Shown here one piece after another: positions 1-9,309 of a DNA stretch of 64,000 nt (positions are counted from its first letter, which is position 1; every line of letters starts with the position of its first letter). The stretch is taken from assembly GCF_024622195.1 (NCBI RefSeq), contig NZ_JANKBI010000016.1:73073-137072 (forward strand). The letters are read 5' to 3'. The stretch is from Murimonas intestini (GTDB lineage: Bacteria > Bacillota > Clostridia > Lachnospirales > Lachnospiraceae). The notes beneath the pieces were generated by a model. The model was not told the DNA's origin. It was given only the letters and a program-made list of their open reading frames with translations, and made no database searches. The position numbers and the translations under genes are program-made.

Positions 1-1
1 T

Positions 2-2062
2 TACCCGAAAACAGAGATCTCAAACGAAAGCGGCGCAAGTTCATTTGGCGGCGGAAGTGCAACCTACAGTGCAGGGCAGTACATAGTTGAAGCAGAAGGA
101 ATCTACGTGGGATATAAATACTATGAGACGAGATATTTTGATTCTATTATGAATCCTTCTTCCAATGCTGCAGCTGTGACAGGAGCCACACAGGGAGATT
201 CCTGGAATTACGGCGATGAAGTTGTATATCCCTTTGGACATTCCATTTCTTATCTGGATTATGAGCAGACAGTTAAGAGTGTTGACGTGGATAAGTCTGA
301 GGACGGGGAGATCACAGCAGTTATTGAAGTAAAGAACAATAGTGATAAGGACGGATATTTCCTCACACAGCTTTACGTTCAGCAGCCCTATACAGAATAT
401 GACAAAGAAAACAATGTGGAAAAATCAGCAGTTATGTTCCTGAATTCCGCAAAAGTAAATGTTGCGGCAGGCGCTTCAGAGGAAGTTACCATAACAGTTC
501 CCACGAAGTATCTTGCAAGCTATGATTACACAAACGCAAAGACATATATCCTTGATGAAGGAGATTATTACTTTACCGCCGCAGCCGGTTCTCATGAAGC
601 AGTAAATAACTTCCTTGGAGCACAGGGCAAGACGGCAGCGGACGGCATGGATGCGGATGCTGCAGGTACAGCGGTCGTATGGAATGAAAATAAAGAGCTT
701 GATACGGCAACATTTTCAATTTCCAACAATACTAAGGTCACAAATGTTGCAGATGACGCGGATCTGAATTACTGGACTGGTGAGGACACAGTTACATATC
801 TTTCCAGACAGGATTGGGATGCAACTTATCCGATCAACTACAATACAGATGCAGAAATCAATCTTTCTGACAGTTCTAAAGCGGAAGAGTGGATTGCAGC
901 CCTTCGCGGACGCCAGTATGTTATTAAGACAGATGAGCCGGCAGAAGAGGGAAAAGACAACAACGTGCGGTTCAGCACACAGGATATTCAGTATGAACAG
1001 CTGGACAATATTGAAGATCCATATTGGGATACCTTAGTTTCTTCTATTACTATTGACGAGGCTGTAGGAGCCGTGATCCACGGCGGAAGCCAGACAGATA
1101 CACTTACAAACGTAGATAACCCTATCGTACTTCAGAATGAGGGTGTCAATGGATTTACAACAGCATACAAAGATGAGGCAACAGGAAAAGAGTATCACTT
1201 CAATGTAAATTCCCAGACACTGCTGGGCTCCTCCTTTAACCCGCAGCTTGCATATGAGTGGGGAATCGTTGAAGGAAACTCAGGACTGTGGCTTGAGCGC
1301 TATGATTTATGGGGAACAGGACTTACACAGAGAAGGACTCCTTACAACGGACGTAACTATGAGTATATTTCTGAGGACCCGATGCTGACAAACAGAATAG
1401 GATACGGCATTATAAAGGGATGTACAGAAAAAGGTATCTTAAACGGACCAAAGCATATTGGATTTAACGACCAGGAGCATAACCGCAATGGTGTGGCTGC
1501 TTATATGAATGAACAGAAATTCCGTGAGACGGATCTGAGAGGTTTCCAGGGTGCACTGGAGGATGCTGACGGCCTGGCAGTAATGGTTGCCTTCAACCGT
1601 ATAGGTGCGACAAACGCTTCCCACCATGTGGGAATGCTCAAGACCATCCTTCGTGAGGAATGGGGCTATACGGGTGTTATTTCGACAGATATGATGAACA
1701 ATTCCTACTATTTTACGCCGGAATCTATGATCATGGCTACGGTAACACAGGTTGCCGACTTCGGCGGCGATGACAATCATATTAATCTTGGCGACGGCGG
1801 TGTTGACTCCGTATGGCCATACATCTCAATGGATACGGTGGAAAATGATGCCACACTTGTAAATCAGGCAAGAGAAAACCTGAAGTATCAGCTATATACC
1901 TTTGCCAACAGTGCGGTTATGAATGTATCTACAGAAAGAGTTGATGTATGGTGGGATACAGCATTAAACGTGATTAAGATAATCAGCGGAATCCTCGCCG
2001 GTGCAGCTGTCCTTTGCTGGCTTGGTTTTACACTTGCCCCAAAGAAGAAAAAAGAAGATTAG
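2..2062 (+). CDS. Membrane-anchored GH3 beta-glucosidase, permuted domains (5' partial)
   Basis: The frame is open to the left edge, so the start lies outside the window; 686 residues are visible. The segment reading EGIYVGYKYYETR and VVYPFGHSISY is the entry to the fibronectin-III-like domain that normally ends GH3 enzymes. Here it is followed, not preceded, by the catalytic barrel, with KHIGFNDQEHNRNGV near nt 1450 and the candidate nucleophile Asp in STDMMNN at nt 1688-1690. This reversed order (C-domain, FnIII, N-domain) is known for some GH3 beta-glucosidases of ruminal and gut clostridia. The C-terminus has one membrane span (about nt 1960-2040) and a Lys-rich cytoplasmic tail, so the enzyme is probably tethered outside the cell. 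It should remove terminal beta-linked glucose or a related sugar. It is the first visible gene of the glycosidase operon. Confidence 0.88.
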   Translation, partial: YPKTEISNESGASSFGGGSATYSAGQYIVEAEGIYVGYKYYETRYFDSIMNPSSNAAAVTGATQGDSWNYGDEVVYPFGHSISYLDYEQTVKSVDVDKSEDGEITAVIEVKNNSDKDGYFLTQLYVQQPYTEYDKENNVEKSAVMFLNSAKVNVAAGASEEVTITVPTKYLASYDYTNAKTYILDEGDYYFTAAAGSHEAVNNFLGAQGKTAADGMDADAAGTAVVWNENKELDTATFSISNNTKVTNVADDADLNYWTGEDTVTYLSRQDWDATYPINYNTDAEINLSDSSKAEEWIAALRGRQYVIKTDEPAEEGKDNNVRFSTQDIQYEQLDNIEDPYWDTLVSSITIDEAVGAVIHGGSQTDTLTNVDNPIVLQNEGVNGFTTAYKDEATGKEYHFNVNSQTLLGSSFNPQLAYEWGIVEGNSGLWLERYDLWGTGLTQRRTPYNGRNYEYISEDPMLTNRIGYGIIKGCTEKGILNGPKHIGFNDQEHNRNGVAAYMNEQKFRETDLRGFQGALEDADGLAVMVAFNRIGATNASHHVGMLKTILREEWGYTGVISTDMMNNSYYFTPESMIMATVTQVADFGGDDNHINLGDGGVDSVWPYISMDTVENDATLVNQARENLKYQLYTFANSAVMNVSTERVDVWWDTALNVIKIISGILAGAAVLCWLGFTLAPKKKKED

Positions 2063-2080
2063 AGCAGGGCATACCATTAT

Positions 2081-2097
2081 GCCCCCCAAAGGGGGGC
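2081..2097 (+). promoter_or_regulatory. Short GC-rich hairpin between GH3 and the membrane gene
   Basis: GCCCCCC and GGGGGGC form a perfect 7-bp stem with an AAA loop, ending just before the AAGGAGG ribosome binding site at 2101-2107. No T-run follows, so it is more likely an mRNA processing or stability element, or a modulator of ribosome access, than a terminator. Confidence 0.5.
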
Positions 2098-2112
2098 GAG
2101 AAGGAGGAAAAT

Positions 2113-2592
2113 ATGAACTTGATTAAGAAACAGACAGCGGGAAGCTGGATCACTTTAATAACACTGGTCCTGGCTGTTGTGTCATTAATTGTATATAACG
2201 TAAATGTAAATGGTGAAGGATATTTTCAGAACAGCACAGTGCCCAAAGCAGTTACTTACATGATCGTAACTATTGTCTTACTGGCAGTTATAGTTATTCT
2301 GGCACAGGTGAATATGAAGGGGATCGCCGGGCTGGTCCTGGACCTTGCGGCAGGCGCAGTAAAGATCGCAGCTCCGGCAGCGGCAGTGGCGGCAGCTATG
2401 ACACTTGTCTCCAGCAGAATAGAGGGATTTGCTTTCATCTATATGTCAAATGAAGAGGTTTTGCATGAGGTGCAGACAGCAGCAAATCTTTCTTCTGCAC
2501 ACGGGGCAATTGCAAACATCGTCCTGCTGGCTGCAGCAGCAGTATTCGGGATGGCGGCAGCGTTTTTCAGCCTCAAAAAAGAGGAAGCATAG
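2113..2592 (+). CDS. Small multi-span membrane protein of the glycosidase operon
   Basis: The ATG at 2113 follows AAGGAGG by 5 nt; an upstream in-frame start at 2014 would overlap the GH3 gene and has no such site. The 159-residue product has about four hydrophobic segments (near residues 12-32, 48-68, 72-98 and 135-155) and a short charged C-terminus (KKEEA). I do not recognise a characterised family. It sits between the anchored GH3 and the GH2 gene in one transcript, so it could be a membrane partner or scaffold of the GH3 enzyme. That role is inferred only from position. Confidence 0.75.
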   Translation: MNLIKKQTAGSWITLITLVLAVVSLIVYNVNVNGEGYFQNSTVPKAVTYMIVTIVLLAVIVILAQVNMKGIAGLVLDLAAGAVKIAAPAAAVAAAMTLVSSRIEGFAFIYMSNEEVLHEVQTAANLSSAHGAIANIVLLAAAAVFGMAAAFFSLKKEEA

Positions 2593-2637
2593 CAGATATT
2601 ATTCACAGTACACACCAATGTTCTGGGGTAGGAAAAT

Positions 2638-5034
2638 ATGAAAAAACTGGATTTTAACAATGACTGGTATTATAAACGTTTAAATGAATCGGGAACAGGC
2701 AGAAAGGTGACTGTTCCCCACGATGCAATGTGCGCTGAAAGGCGTTCAGAGCAGAGCAGGGGGCAGCATAACATCGGCTGGTTTGAGAGCTTTGATTATG
2801 TGTACTGGAAGCATTTTTCAGTGCCCGCAGAATATGAGAACGGGGAAGTACTCCTGGAATTTGAGGGTGTTTACCATAATGCAGAGGTCTATATCAACGG
2901 GAAAAAAGCAGGATACAGGCCATATGGATATACAAATTTTTATGTGGACATAGCACCCTTTCTTGAATTCGGGCAGGATAATGAAATCCGTGTGATCGCA
3001 AGAAATGCAGACCAGCCTAACAGCCGCTGGTATACAGGCTCAGGGGTATACAGGCCGGTGTGGATGTATGTGGCAGAGGATATGTATATTCCTGTCAACG
3101 GAGTAAAAATCCGCACAACAGGATATAGCAGGAAAGAAAAAACAGCCCGGGTCGAGATTAAAGCAGCCACCTCTCTGCCGGGTGAGCCTGAAATCACAAT
3201 CCTGGACCCGGACGGCAGGGTGGCTGCCGAAGGACACCACCACATTTTCCAGGCAGAGATATCAGATGCAAAGCTCTGGAGCACGGAAACACCGTACCTG
3301 TACACTTGTGTTGTTAAATTCGGCAGGGATGAGGTGAGGGAACAATTTGGCATCCGTATGCTCCGGTGGGACGGGCAGGACGGCATCACTATAAATGGTG
3401 AGCATGTGATCCTGAAGGGAGCCTGCATCCACCATGATAATGGCGTTCTGGGAGCATGTGCTTTCCCGGAAGCGGAGGAGCGCAAGATCCGTATCCTGAA
3501 GGAAAACGGCTACAATGCCATCCGAAGCGCACATAATCCATGTTCAAAAGCATTGCTGGAGACCTGTGACAGGCTTGGGATGCTGGTTATGGATGAGTAT
3601 ACGGATATGTGGTATATCCACAAAAACGAATATGACTATGCAGCATACATGCAGGACTGGTGGAAGCAGGATCTGAAGGATATGGTGGAAAAGGATTATA
3701 ATCACCCCAGTGTCATCATGTATTCTACCGGAAATGAAGTGGCTGAAACAGGCCAGAAAAAGGGAATACAGCTCACCGGGCAGATGACCAGGTATCTGCA
3801 TTCTTTAGATAAGGGACGCCCGGTAACATGCGGGATCAATATCTTCTTTAATTTTCTGTATTCTATGGGACTGGGAGTCTACAGCGATGACAAGGCCAGA
3901 AAAGAGGCGGAGAGCGCTGCTGCGGAAAAAGCCAGGAAGAAAACCGTGGGAAGCGAATTCTATAATACCATGGCCGGACTTCTGGGAGACAAGGCAATGA
4001 AGATTGGGGCCACCCTGCATATGTGCGATGTAAAGACAAGAGATGCATATGCAAATATGGATGTGGCCGGATATAATTATGGTATATTCCGCTACAGGCA
4101 TGACCTGAAAAAATATCCGGAGCGGCTGATTTTGGGAAGCGAGACTTTTTGCAGGGATGCGTATGATTTCTATGAACTGGCTAAGCGTGAACCAAGGATT
4201 GTGGGGGATTTCGTCTGGGCAGGGATGGATTACATGGGAGAAGCCGGGATCGGGGCATGGGAGTACGACGATTATGCTCCGGCTGACGGCGAAAGCTGGG
4301 GATGGCTTACAGCAGGAAGCGGCCGGATCAATATACTGGGCTTTCCCAATGGTGAGGCAGCCTACACAAGAGTCGCCCTGGAAAAAGAAAAAGGACCTCT
4401 TATTGCAGTGAAGCCGGTTTACCAGAGAGGGAAACATTCCCCCTCGGCATGGAAGATGACAGACGCCATGGAAAGCTGGACATGGCCGGGATGTGAGGGC
4501 ATGAAGGCAGCAGTTGAGGTATATGCAAGAGCGTCTCAGGTGGCATTATATATAAACGGAAAATGTGCAGGCAAAAAGAAACTGAAAAAAAGCTGCAGCA
4601 CAACTTTCCGGATCCCATACCAGAAGGGGAAATTGACAGCCGTGGCATATGACGAAAATGGGAAAATAACTGGAAAGCACTCTCTGTGTACTGCGGCAGA
4701 TGATACAAAGCTGTCTGTGCTGCCGGAGCAGGAGAAAATACATGCGGGCGGCCTGGGATTTATACAGCTGCGATACACGGACTTAAAAGGCATCTGGAAG
4801 CCAATGGAAAAGCATCATATAAAGGTCACAGTGGAAAACGGGACTCTGGAAGGGCTTGGAAATGCATGCTCTTATAATGAAGACGGTTATTGGAAGAACA
4901 ACACAAAGACTTATTATGGCGAGGCGCTTGCAGTTATCCGCGCCGGTCAAAATGGAAGAGTAAAGGTAACAGTAACGGATAAAAACGGGGAATACAGTCT
5001 GGAGCTCCCCATTGTGGATAAAGGAAGGGATTGA
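2638..5034 (+). CDS. Glycoside hydrolase family 2 protein (beta-galactosidase/beta-glucuronidase type)
   Basis: This 798-residue enzyme has the GH2 order: N-terminal sugar-binding jelly roll (VPHDAM, GVYHNAEVYINGKKAG), immunoglobulin-like domain, TIM barrel, then beta-sandwich domains. The barrel shows KGACIHHDNGVLG and NAIRSAHNPCSKALLETCD. The acid/base Glu is E367 in STGNEVAE and the likely nucleophile is E502 in LGSETF. No signal peptide is visible, so it should be cytoplasmic and act on imported glycosides. The exact sugar (galactose, glucuronate or another) cannot be read from sequence. It lies 45 nt after the membrane gene and 8 nt before the rhamnosidase start, in the same operon. Confidence 0.9.
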   Translation: MKKLDFNNDWYYKRLNESGTGRKVTVPHDAMCAERRSEQSRGQHNIGWFESFDYVYWKHFSVPAEYENGEVLLEFEGVYHNAEVYINGKKAGYRPYGYTNFYVDIAPFLEFGQDNEIRVIARNADQPNSRWYTGSGVYRPVWMYVAEDMYIPVNGVKIRTTGYSRKEKTARVEIKAATSLPGEPEITILDPDGRVAAEGHHHIFQAEISDAKLWSTETPYLYTCVVKFGRDEVREQFGIRMLRWDGQDGITINGEHVILKGACIHHDNGVLGACAFPEAEERKIRILKENGYNAIRSAHNPCSKALLETCDRLGMLVMDEYTDMWYIHKNEYDYAAYMQDWWKQDLKDMVEKDYNHPSVIMYSTGNEVAETGQKKGIQLTGQMTRYLHSLDKGRPVTCGINIFFNFLYSMGLGVYSDDKARKEAESAAAEKARKKTVGSEFYNTMAGLLGDKAMKIGATLHMCDVKTRDAYANMDVAGYNYGIFRYRHDLKKYPERLILGSETFCRDAYDFYELAKREPRIVGDFVWAGMDYMGEAGIGAWEYDDYAPADGESWGWLTAGSGRINILGFPNGEAAYTRVALEKEKGPLIAVKPVYQRGKHSPSAWKMTDAMESWTWPGCEGMKAAVEVYARASQVALYINGKCAGKKKLKKSCSTTFRIPYQKGKLTAVAYDENGKITGKHSLCTAADDTKLSVLPEQEKIHAGGLGFIQLRYTDLKGIWKPMEKHHIKVTVENGTLEGLGNACSYNEDGYWKNNTKTYYGEALAVIRAGQNGRVKVTVTDKNGEYSLELPIVDKGRD

Positions 5035-5042
5035 GAAGCTTT

Positions 5043-7622
5043 ATGCTGAAGGTCAGAAAATTTACATGTGAAAATTTGACATATGGCTGTGTCACAGATG
5101 AGCCGCATCCATGCTTCTCCTTTTCTGTGGATAGTGACAGGCAGGGGGCAAAGCTAGAGAAAGCTGTTCTTACTGTAGGGAACTGGTCCACGGAAACCAC
5201 CCGGCAGATTGCAGTTCCATATGCCGGGGAAGAATTACAGCCCTTTACCACATATGAGGCGCTGCTTGAGGTCCGGGATGACGCCGGGGAAACAGCCCAC
5301 AGCCGGATAAGCTTTGAGACAGGAAGGATGGATACCCCCTGGAAGGCCAGATGGATTACAGACGGCAGTTATACTTTTACAGAAAAGAAGGTATCTCCTG
5401 TCCCCATGAATTTCCGTTACAGGTTCAAAACTGATAAAAAAGTAAAGAGCGCAAGAATTTATGCCACAGCCATGGGAATATATGAGATCCTCCTGAATGG
5501 AGAAAAGGTGGGGGATGAATACTTTGCGCCGGGCTTTACTTCCTATAAAACAAGGCTTCAGTACCAGACATATGACGTTACTTCGCATATTACCAGGGAA
5601 AATGAACTGAATGTGGTGGCAGGCGGCGGCTGGGCTGTGGGTTCCTTTGTATTTACAAGAAAGAACCGTATCAGCGCAGACCGCCAGGCTCTCCTGCTGG
5701 AGCTTCGTATCACATATGCAGACGGCAGTGTGTCCGTGACAGGGACAGATACAAACTGGGAAGTGACAGAAGAAGGAAATTACAGGGAAGCAGATATTTA
5801 TGATGGTGAGACATATGACGCAACAGTCTGCCTGGATAAAATAAACTGGAGAAAAGCAGCTCTTGAGAAGTTAAAGATCAGGCCCAGGATCTTTGCAGCC
5901 TCCGGCGCTCCGGTGAGGGCACACGAAACTCTGTTTCCCAAAAGCTGCTCCAGGACAGTGAAGGGGCTGGTCTACGATTTCGGACAGAACTTTGCAGGAG
6001 TGGTGGAGCTTTCAATTCGGGCAAAAAAAGGACAGAAGATCATTGTAAGCCATGCAGAGATACTGAATCCTGACGGCACCTTAAACACAGATTTTTTAAG
6101 GACTGCAACTGCGAGGGCCACCTATATCTGCAGGGAGGGAGTACAGAAATACTCCCCGAAGCTTACTTACATGGGATTCAGATATATCTGCATCGAAGGG
6201 ATCGCCCAGGAGGATGTGGAGGTTTCTGCAAAAGCTCTATATTCTGATGTGGAGGAGCAGGGAACATTTTGTTGTTCTTCTTCAAAGCTGAACAGGCTGC
6301 AGAGCAATATTACATGGAGTGCAAAGTCAAACTTTATGGATATTCCTACAGACTGTCCCCAGAGAGATGAGAGAATGGGCTGGACAGGGGATATAGCTGT
6401 TTTTGCGCCCACTGCATGCTGGAATTTTAATATGAGCCGTTTTCTGGATAAATGGCTTTCCGATATGGAGGCAGAGCAGCTTCCCACAGGGGGAATCCCC
6501 AATACTATTCCTGCCCAGGGCTATGGCTTTCCTGCAACTATGCCGGCAATGGCCATTGAATTCTGGGGAGATGCATGTATTTTAGTTCCATGGGCGCTGT
6601 ATCAGGCAGAAGGTGATAAGCATGTTCTGGAAAAATATTATCCTATGATGAAAAAGTACGTGGACGCGTGCAGATTCTGGGCAGGTTTATTCAGCGCCGG
6701 AAAACACAGATACATTTGGAATACTCCTTCCATGCTCCATTTTGGGGACTGGGTGGCGCCTGATGTGCCGCAGATGTCCCAGTGGCAGAAACGCAGCAAA
6801 TGGACGGCAACGGCAAGCCTCTGCAATACAAGCGGTATTCTCTCAGACATTGCAGAGATTCTGGGAATGGGGCAGGATGCGGAGAAATACAGGAAGATCA
6901 GTAAAAGAACAGCAGATGCATACTGCAGCATTCTGACAGACGGAAATGGAAAATTAAAAGAAGAATTTCAGACAGCCTATGTACTTCCGTTATATTTCGG
7001 GATGTTTGACGGCCCGGCAAAAGAAAAGGCCGTTGATAATCTGGTGAGGCTGGTAAAGAAAAATGACTATTGCATCGGGACAGGTTTTCCGGGAACGCCT
7101 TATATTTTGTTTGCGCTGGCTGACAATGGGAGGGCAGACGAGGCGTACCGGATGCTGCTAAATGAGAAGTGTCCTTCCTGGCTGTATGAGGTAAAATGCG
7201 GAGCGACTACCATTTGGGAGCGCTGGGACGGCCTGGATGAAAAGGGTGTATGCCCCATTGGAGATGACGGGACTGACCAGATGATTTCTTATAATCATTA
7301 TGCCAGCGGTGCTGTGGGAGACTTTCTCTACAGGCGGGTAGCTGGAATAGAGGCCCGGAAACCAGGTTATAAGCGCTTTAAAATAGAACCGGTACCAGGT
7401 GATGGGCTTACCTTTGCAAAAGGGAGCGTGGAGACGCCCTATGGGCGGATCGTTTCGGAATGGAAAAGGGAAGGTGATAAGTTCACTGTCCATGCAGAGG
7501 TGCCGGTGGGGAGCCAGTGTACCTTAAAGCTGCCGGATGGAACAGCCGAAATACTGGAGAGCGGCAGATATGAGAGACACTGCAGGCTTACAGGAACAGA
7601 CAGGCAAGAAAGGGAGAGATAA
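5043..7622 (+). CDS. Alpha-L-rhamnosidase, GH78
   Basis: The product removes terminal alpha-L-rhamnose, as found on flavonoid and saponin rhamnosides and some polysaccharides. The 859-residue protein has the usual GH78 layout: N-terminal beta-sandwich domains, an (alpha/alpha)6 barrel and a C-terminal beta-sandwich. The catalytic signature DCPQRDERMGWTGD covers residues 437-450, and the second acidic residue E726 lies in TIWERWDG. I prefer the ATG at 5043 (about 12 nt after AAGGAAGGGA) to the TTG at 5031, which sits directly on that ribosome binding site. No signal peptide is seen, so it should be intracellular. The symporter follows after 3 nt, which suggests import and hydrolysis of intact rhamnoglycosides. 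Confidence 0.92.
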   Translation: MLKVRKFTCENLTYGCVTDEPHPCFSFSVDSDRQGAKLEKAVLTVGNWSTETTRQIAVPYAGEELQPFTTYEALLEVRDDAGETAHSRISFETGRMDTPWKARWITDGSYTFTEKKVSPVPMNFRYRFKTDKKVKSARIYATAMGIYEILLNGEKVGDEYFAPGFTSYKTRLQYQTYDVTSHITRENELNVVAGGGWAVGSFVFTRKNRISADRQALLLELRITYADGSVSVTGTDTNWEVTEEGNYREADIYDGETYDATVCLDKINWRKAALEKLKIRPRIFAASGAPVRAHETLFPKSCSRTVKGLVYDFGQNFAGVVELSIRAKKGQKIIVSHAEILNPDGTLNTDFLRTATARATYICREGVQKYSPKLTYMGFRYICIEGIAQEDVEVSAKALYSDVEEQGTFCCSSSKLNRLQSNITWSAKSNFMDIPTDCPQRDERMGWTGDIAVFAPTACWNFNMSRFLDKWLSDMEAEQLPTGGIPNTIPAQGYGFPATMPAMAIEFWGDACILVPWALYQAEGDKHVLEKYYPMMKKYVDACRFWAGLFSAGKHRYIWNTPSMLHFGDWVAPDVPQMSQWQKRSKWTATASLCNTSGILSDIAEILGMGQDAEKYRKISKRTADAYCSILTDGNGKLKEEFQTAYVLPLYFGMFDGPAKEKAVDNLVRLVKKNDYCIGTGFPGTPYILFALADNGRADEAYRMLLNEKCPSWLYEVKCGATTIWERWDGLDEKGVCPIGDDGTDQMISYNHYASGAVGDFLYRRVAGIEARKPGYKRFKIEPVPGDGLTFAKGSVETPYGRIVSEWKREGDKFTVHAEVPVGSQCTLKLPDGTAEILESGRYERHCRLTGTDRQERER

Positions 7623-7625
7623 GCA

Positions 7626-9092
7626 ATGAAAAGCAAGAAAAAGAGTATATGGGAAAAGCCCTTTTTTAGCTCGAAAATCAAATCCGACAGTGTAAAGATG
7701 CCGGAAATGCTGTTGGGATATTTTATCGGACCATTTGGAGCATTGCTGGCTTCCGGTATTTTCACCAGTATTCTGCAGAACTATTTTACAGATGTATTAA
7801 AACTGAATCTGACATTTTTAACTACCCTGCAGCTGGTATCTACCATATTTATCGTTATTTCAAATCTTGTAGTGGGACAGCTGATCGAGAGAACAAAGAC
7901 AATGGCAGGAAAAGCAAGGCCGTGGATACTTTTGTCGGCTCTTACTCTGTCAGTGGCCAGCGTTCTCATGTTTATCGTCCCCTTTGAAGGTACAGCCAAA
8001 ATGGTATGGGTGGCAATTGCATATAATCTGTTTTATGCCGTGGCCTATCCGATCTATAATACGGCAAATTCCACGTTGATACCATTATCTACAAGAAACA
8101 GCAAGCAGAGAGGCGCCCTTGCGTCATTTACAAATGTAGCGGGCCTTGGTGTCATGGGCGCAGGTTCCATGGTGTTTCCGGTTCTTGTCTCCTTTGCTTT
8201 AAAGGAAGATCAGAATCTGTGGTTTATGGCCATGCTGGCAATTGCTGTTTTTTCAGCACTAACCATCTATCTGCAGTATATGTTCACAAGAGAGCGTGTG
8301 ACAGAGGAGCTGGAAAAAAAGGGTGCAGAGGAAGAAGGAAAAGGGGCGGCGCCGTCACTGGCCACCCAGCTTAAGGCTGTTGTCAGCGAAAAGACATGGT
8401 GGATCGTTATGTTTTTTTATGTGGGCTTTCAGTGGAGCGGAGCCATGAAAAACGGTTCCATGTCTTACTATTGTAAATGGGTCCTTGACAATTCCTTTTT
8501 TGGGACAGCTGATGCATGGGGAGCTTCCCAATCCCTTCTCTCTATCATGGGGGCTGTTCCCATGGCTTTGGCGGCAATTGCTGTTGTTCCCCTGTGCAAT
8601 AAATATGGGAAGAGGATCGTATGCATGGGCGGAATGCTCCTGGGTGCTGCCGGAGGTGTCGTTGCCATCATAGGAAATGGCCAGATCGTACCTGTTGCCA
8701 TCGGTGTGGGACTGAAATGTCTTGGTTCTGCTCCAGCATGTTATATGATACTGGCACTGCTTGCAGATGTAATCGACCATATTGAATACAAGAGCCGCAT
8801 CAGGACAGACGGCCTGACCATGTCCATCTACAGCTCTATTATGGTGGCGGGAACCCCCATCTGCAATTCCATCTTCAGCGCCGTCCTGGGAATGAGCGGC
8901 TATGACCAGAACGTGGATGTGGCCATGGGGATCGCAGGACAGACGGCAGCAGCCCAGACGGCTATATCAGCCAGCTATATATGGGTGGAAACCATCGCCT
9001 ATGTGATCTGTGCTGTTCTGATCCTGTTCTTCACTATAGAGAAAAAACTTCCGGAGGAGCAGGCAGCCATTGCCGCCAGGAAGAAGGCATAA
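7626..9092 (+). CDS. GPH-family (MelB-like) glycoside:cation symporter
   Basis: The 488-residue protein has about 12 hydrophobic segments and features of the glycoside-pentoside-hexuronide family: a polar N-terminus running into LLGYFIGPFGALLASG, the loop IERTKTMAGKARPWIL after helix 2, and LADVIDHIEYKSRIRTDGL in the second half. It probably imports the glycosides cut by the neighbouring GH2 and GH78 enzymes with Na+ or H+. It starts 3 nt after the rhamnosidase stop and appears to be the last gene of the operon. The next gene has its own promoter-like sequence. Confidence 0.9.
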   Translation: MKSKKKSIWEKPFFSSKIKSDSVKMPEMLLGYFIGPFGALLASGIFTSILQNYFTDVLKLNLTFLTTLQLVSTIFIVISNLVVGQLIERTKTMAGKARPWILLSALTLSVASVLMFIVPFEGTAKMVWVAIAYNLFYAVAYPIYNTANSTLIPLSTRNSKQRGALASFTNVAGLGVMGAGSMVFPVLVSFALKEDQNLWFMAMLAIAVFSALTIYLQYMFTRERVTEELEKKGAEEEGKGAAPSLATQLKAVVSEKTWWIVMFFYVGFQWSGAMKNGSMSYYCKWVLDNSFFGTADAWGASQSLLSIMGAVPMALAAIAVVPLCNKYGKRIVCMGGMLLGAAGGVVAIIGNGQIVPVAIGVGLKCLGSAPACYMILALLADVIDHIEYKSRIRTDGLTMSIYSSIMVAGTPICNSIFSAVLGMSGYDQNVDVAMGIAGQTAAAQTAISASYIWVETIAYVICAVLILFFTIEKKLPEEQAAIAARKKA

Positions 9093-9134
9093 TAATAACC
9101 GTTATGGTATGTGAACTTTAACTGGAAATCGTCC

Positions 9135-9163
9135 TTTATATAAAATGTCATCTTTGGTATAAT
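9135..9163 (+). promoter_or_regulatory. Candidate promoter of the LytTR/kinase/GH3 operon
   Basis: A perfect TATAAT lies at 9158-9163 with a weak TTTATA -35 at 9135-9140, 17 nt apart. It lies about 150 nt upstream of the response-regulator start. The leader contains the 9186-9209 hairpin and a dispersed repeat. Confidence 0.5.
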
Positions 9164-9185
9164 AGCTGTGAAGCGAAACGTGTAA

Positions 9186-9209
9186 CGGCTCAGCAGGAAA
9201 TCTGAGCCG
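9186..9209 (+). other. Leader hairpin upstream of the LytTR regulator
   Basis: CGGCTCAG and CTGAGCCG form an 8-bp perfect stem with an 8-nt loop. No T-run follows, so it is not a typical terminator. It lies in the untranslated leader after the TATAAT box; its role is unknown. Confidence 0.4.
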
Positions 9210-9227
9210 CTGCCGAAATTTTATACC

Positions 9228-9252
9228 TTATCGTGCGAAGCACGCCCATCCG
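9228..9252 (+). repeat. Dispersed 25-bp repeat, copy 1
   Basis: This 25-bp sequence contains the small hairpin CGTGCgaaGCACG and runs into CCCATCCG. A copy with one mismatch occurs in opposite orientation at 15495-15519. It is probably a dispersed intergenic repeat unit rather than part of a gene. Confidence 0.6.
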
Positions 9253-9309
9253 CAGGGATCTGAATTATGGGATGCACGGAGGTGTATAGTTTGAAATAGG
9301 GAGAAGAAG

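Noticed and set aside
3805..4437. Minus-strand frame inside the GH2 gene
   Set aside because: It lies opposite the GH2 catalytic barrel and has atypical composition.
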